Made by a program: the position numbers and the translations under genes
Assembly: GCA_038323965.1 (NCBI GenBank)
Contig: JBBQHM010000108.1
Location: 1 to 7,581 of the forward strand
Direction: 5' to 3'
DNA: 7,581 nucleotides
Source: JBBQHM01 sp038323965
GTDB taxonomy: Bacteria > Verrucomicrobiota > Verrucomicrobiia > Chthoniobacterales > UBA10450
Part shown: positions 6,481-7,581 of the stretch, in pieces
Position numbering within the stretch: the stretch's first letter is position 1
Layout: the number at the start of each line of letters is the position of its first letter
Notes under the pieces: model-generated
The model's input: the letters and a program-made list of their open reading frames with translations, nothing else
Told to the model about the DNA's origin: nothing
The model's database searches: none

Positions 6481-6554
6481 GGAGTCTTAGCTCAATTGGT
6501 TAGAGCGCCGCCCTGTCACGGCGGAGGTTGCGGGTTCGAGCCCCGTAGACTCCG
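6481..6554 (+). tRNA. tRNA-Asp (anticodon GTC)
   Basis: The 74-base cloverleaf is complete. The acceptor stem is GGAGTCT/AGACTCC (6481-6487 with 6547-6553) with discriminator G6554, the usual base for tRNA-Asp. The D stem is GCTC/GAGC, the anticodon stem CCGCC/GGCGG with loop CTGTCAC and anticodon GTC at 6515-6517, and the variable loop AGGTT. The T arm is GCGGG-TTCGAGC-CCCGT. CCA is not encoded. A run of six T (6562-6567) lies eight bases downstream and may help end transcription, though no hairpin precedes it. No sign of an integrated element or duplicated 3' end is seen within the window. Confidence 0.97.
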
Positions 6555-6795
6555 GGATTACTTTTTTCGCAGGCGCATTTCGCTTAATTCATGACGGATT
6601 TATGACGACGATTATCGCAATGCGTCGATGAAGTCGGCACTGGGTGACAAACCAGCCTTCGCAGTGAGGCCGAGCAAAGTCGCGAACGCGAACGTCGTGA
6701 TAAATTTTATCGACTGAGGTGTCGGGATAAACCCCGGACTCGTCAAGCTTCGGCTTAGTCTGTTGGGCGGGCGGGGCGTCCCAAACGTCGACTCG
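6555..6795. other. Spacer between tRNA-Asp and the TPR gene; no convincing gene
   Basis: This 241-bp stretch holds no supported gene. Two dyads stand out. GATAAATTTTATC at 6699-6711, extended by GTC/GAC outside it with a two-base bulge, is AT-rich and operator-like. A hairpin at 6737-6760 has an AAGC/GCTT stem closed by a TTCG loop and an outer GACT/AGTC stem interrupted by four bases on one side; it lies 36 bp after the TPR stop and might mark that transcript's 3' end, without a T-run. A 32-codon minus-strand stretch (6612-6710) reads like a signal peptide but lacks a start codon. Confidence 0.5.
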
Positions 6796-7581
6796 CTAGT
6801 GCGGCTGAGGCGCCGCCTGGCATTCATCTAACTCGCGTTGAACTTCCTCTGCCTTCGTCTGCTCCGATCCGACCAGAAATTTCTTCGCTTTAAGCTCTCG
6901 ATACAAATCGAGGCTGTGCTGCAATTCCGCGCGCGCATTTTGCCAGTCGTTCTCCGAACCCGAAGCAGACGCGAGCAGCTTGTAAGCGCGGCCCATCTGC
7001 AAGTGCGTCATTGCTTCGCTGCGACGCGAATTAGTGTTGGTCGGCTGGAGTTCGAGCATCTGGTCGTTGGCTTTCAGCTCCTCGCGCGCGTGCTCCAGCG
7101 CGCCAGCGCCGTCGCGCATTTCGAGGAGCACGTCCGCCATGCGCTGGTGCAATCCGCGCAGCGAAGTAAGATTCGTCATATTCTTCGGATCCTTCGCCAT
7201 GAGGCCGTTAACTACATTCATCCCCTTGGCGGCATATTCCCGCGCGCCGGCGAAATCCCCGCTTTTCGCCAGGACCGGAATCATGCGCGTGTAACCCGTC
7301 GCCAGGTCGCGCTGCGCCATCCCGTCCTTCGGGTCGGCCTGGACCATCCTTTCCCACAGCGCGACATTTTTTGTTTGAAACTCCCGGGCGCGCGCGACGT
7401 CGCCGCTCTCGAGGTAGGCGAGCGCGAGCAACTGGTAATCAATTCCAACCTGCCGCTGAGTTGCCGTATCGGGAGGACTTTCGCGGAGCAGACCCTCATC
7501 GATTGTAAGTGCGCGAAGGTATTGCTCCAGTGCCCCCGGCTCGTCATTCGCCGCCTGTAGCATATTGCCGACGCGCTGGCA
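6796..7581 (-). CDS. TPR-repeat protein, C-terminal part (5' end beyond right edge)
   Basis: The frame stays open to base 7581 and reads CQRVGN before the first visible Met, in register with the repeats, so the true start lies outside the window. The 261 residues seen are nearly all helical repeats with a period of about 45 residues. Successive units carry LALAYLESGDVARAREFQ, MIPVLAKSGDFAGAREYA, MADVLLEMRDGAGALEHA and a final unit with WQNARAELQHSLDLYREL. Each is preceded by a segment such as DPKDGMAQRDLATGY. This extended TPR form with DPxN/RDLA linkers is common at the C-terminus of bacterial serine/threonine protein kinases in Acidobacteria and Verrucomicrobia, so the full protein may be such a kinase; no kinase domain is in view. 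It ends with a charged helix and AAPQPH. It would act through protein-protein contacts. There is no evident link to the Pup genes beyond position and strand. Confidence 0.85.
   Translation of the reverse strand, partial: CQRVGNMLQAANDEPGALEQYLRALTIDEGLLRESPPDTATQRQVGIDYQLLALAYLESGDVARAREFQTKNVALWERMVQADPKDGMAQRDLATGYTRMIPVLAKSGDFAGAREYAAKGMNVVNGLMAKDPKNMTNLTSLRGLHQRMADVLLEMRDGAGALEHAREELKANDQMLELQPTNTNSRRSEAMTHLQMGRAYKLLASASGSENDWQNARAELQHSLDLYRELKAKKFLVGSEQTKAEEVQRELDECQAAPQPH

Noticed and set aside
6481..6554. tRNA-Asp as an integration site for a genomic island
   Set aside because: No integrase gene and no direct repeat of the tRNA 3' end are seen in the window.
6838..7560. 240-codon plus-strand open frame opposite the TPR gene
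   Set aside because: The minus-strand frame shows regular TPR repeats; the opposite frame has no domain.

Overview
The window holds part of a bacterial Pup-proteasome system in what looks like a Gram-negative, GC-rich soil or sediment bacterium. Four of the five protein genes are consecutive on the minus strand: an ARC/Mpa-type proteasomal AAA+ ATPase (4705-6369), an exported DUF885-family metallopeptidase (2502-4274), the depupylase/deamidase Dop (978-2483), and a secreted beta-propeller-like protein that runs off the left edge (1-978). To the right are a plus-strand tRNA-Asp(GTC) (6481-6554) and the C-terminal part of a minus-strand TPR protein that runs off the right edge (6796-7581).

Taxonomy is inferred, not shown. 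The classic hosts of Pup systems are Actinobacteria, where the usual order is arc-dop-pup-prcB-prcA-pafA. Here a signal-peptide DUF885 peptidase sits between arc and dop, a secreted propeller protein sits where pup is expected, and the spacer carries palindromic repeats of kinds common in Verrucomicrobia- and Acidobacteria-like soil genomes. The extended TPR tail, of the kind found at the end of many Ser/Thr kinases in those phyla, points the same way. Verrucomicrobia is my best guess. Pup systems are already known in a few non-actinobacterial lineages, so the system is not new; this arrangement is what merits attention.

Layout along minus-strand transcription: the TPR gene ends at 6796. A 241-bp spacer without a convincing gene follows, then the tRNA-Asp on the other strand. 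The tRNA promoter and a candidate arc promoter lie back to back at 6390-6465. After arc comes a 430-bp non-coding spacer filled with at least four inverted-repeat structures. The DUF885 gene follows with a candidate promoter abutting its start codon, then dop after 17 bp with a good ribosome binding site, then the propeller gene, whose most upstream sensible ATG overlaps the dop stop. DUF885, dop and the propeller gene therefore look like one operon, with arc probably a separate unit.

Together: ARC should unfold pupylated substrates for a 20S proteasome, and Dop should deamidate Pup-Gln and remove Pup from substrates. No pup, prcA, prcB or pafA gene is visible here. The ARC C-terminus lacks the terminal Gly-Gln-Tyr-Leu that actinobacterial homologues use to dock on the proteasome, and a palindromic repeat begins only four bases after its stop codon.
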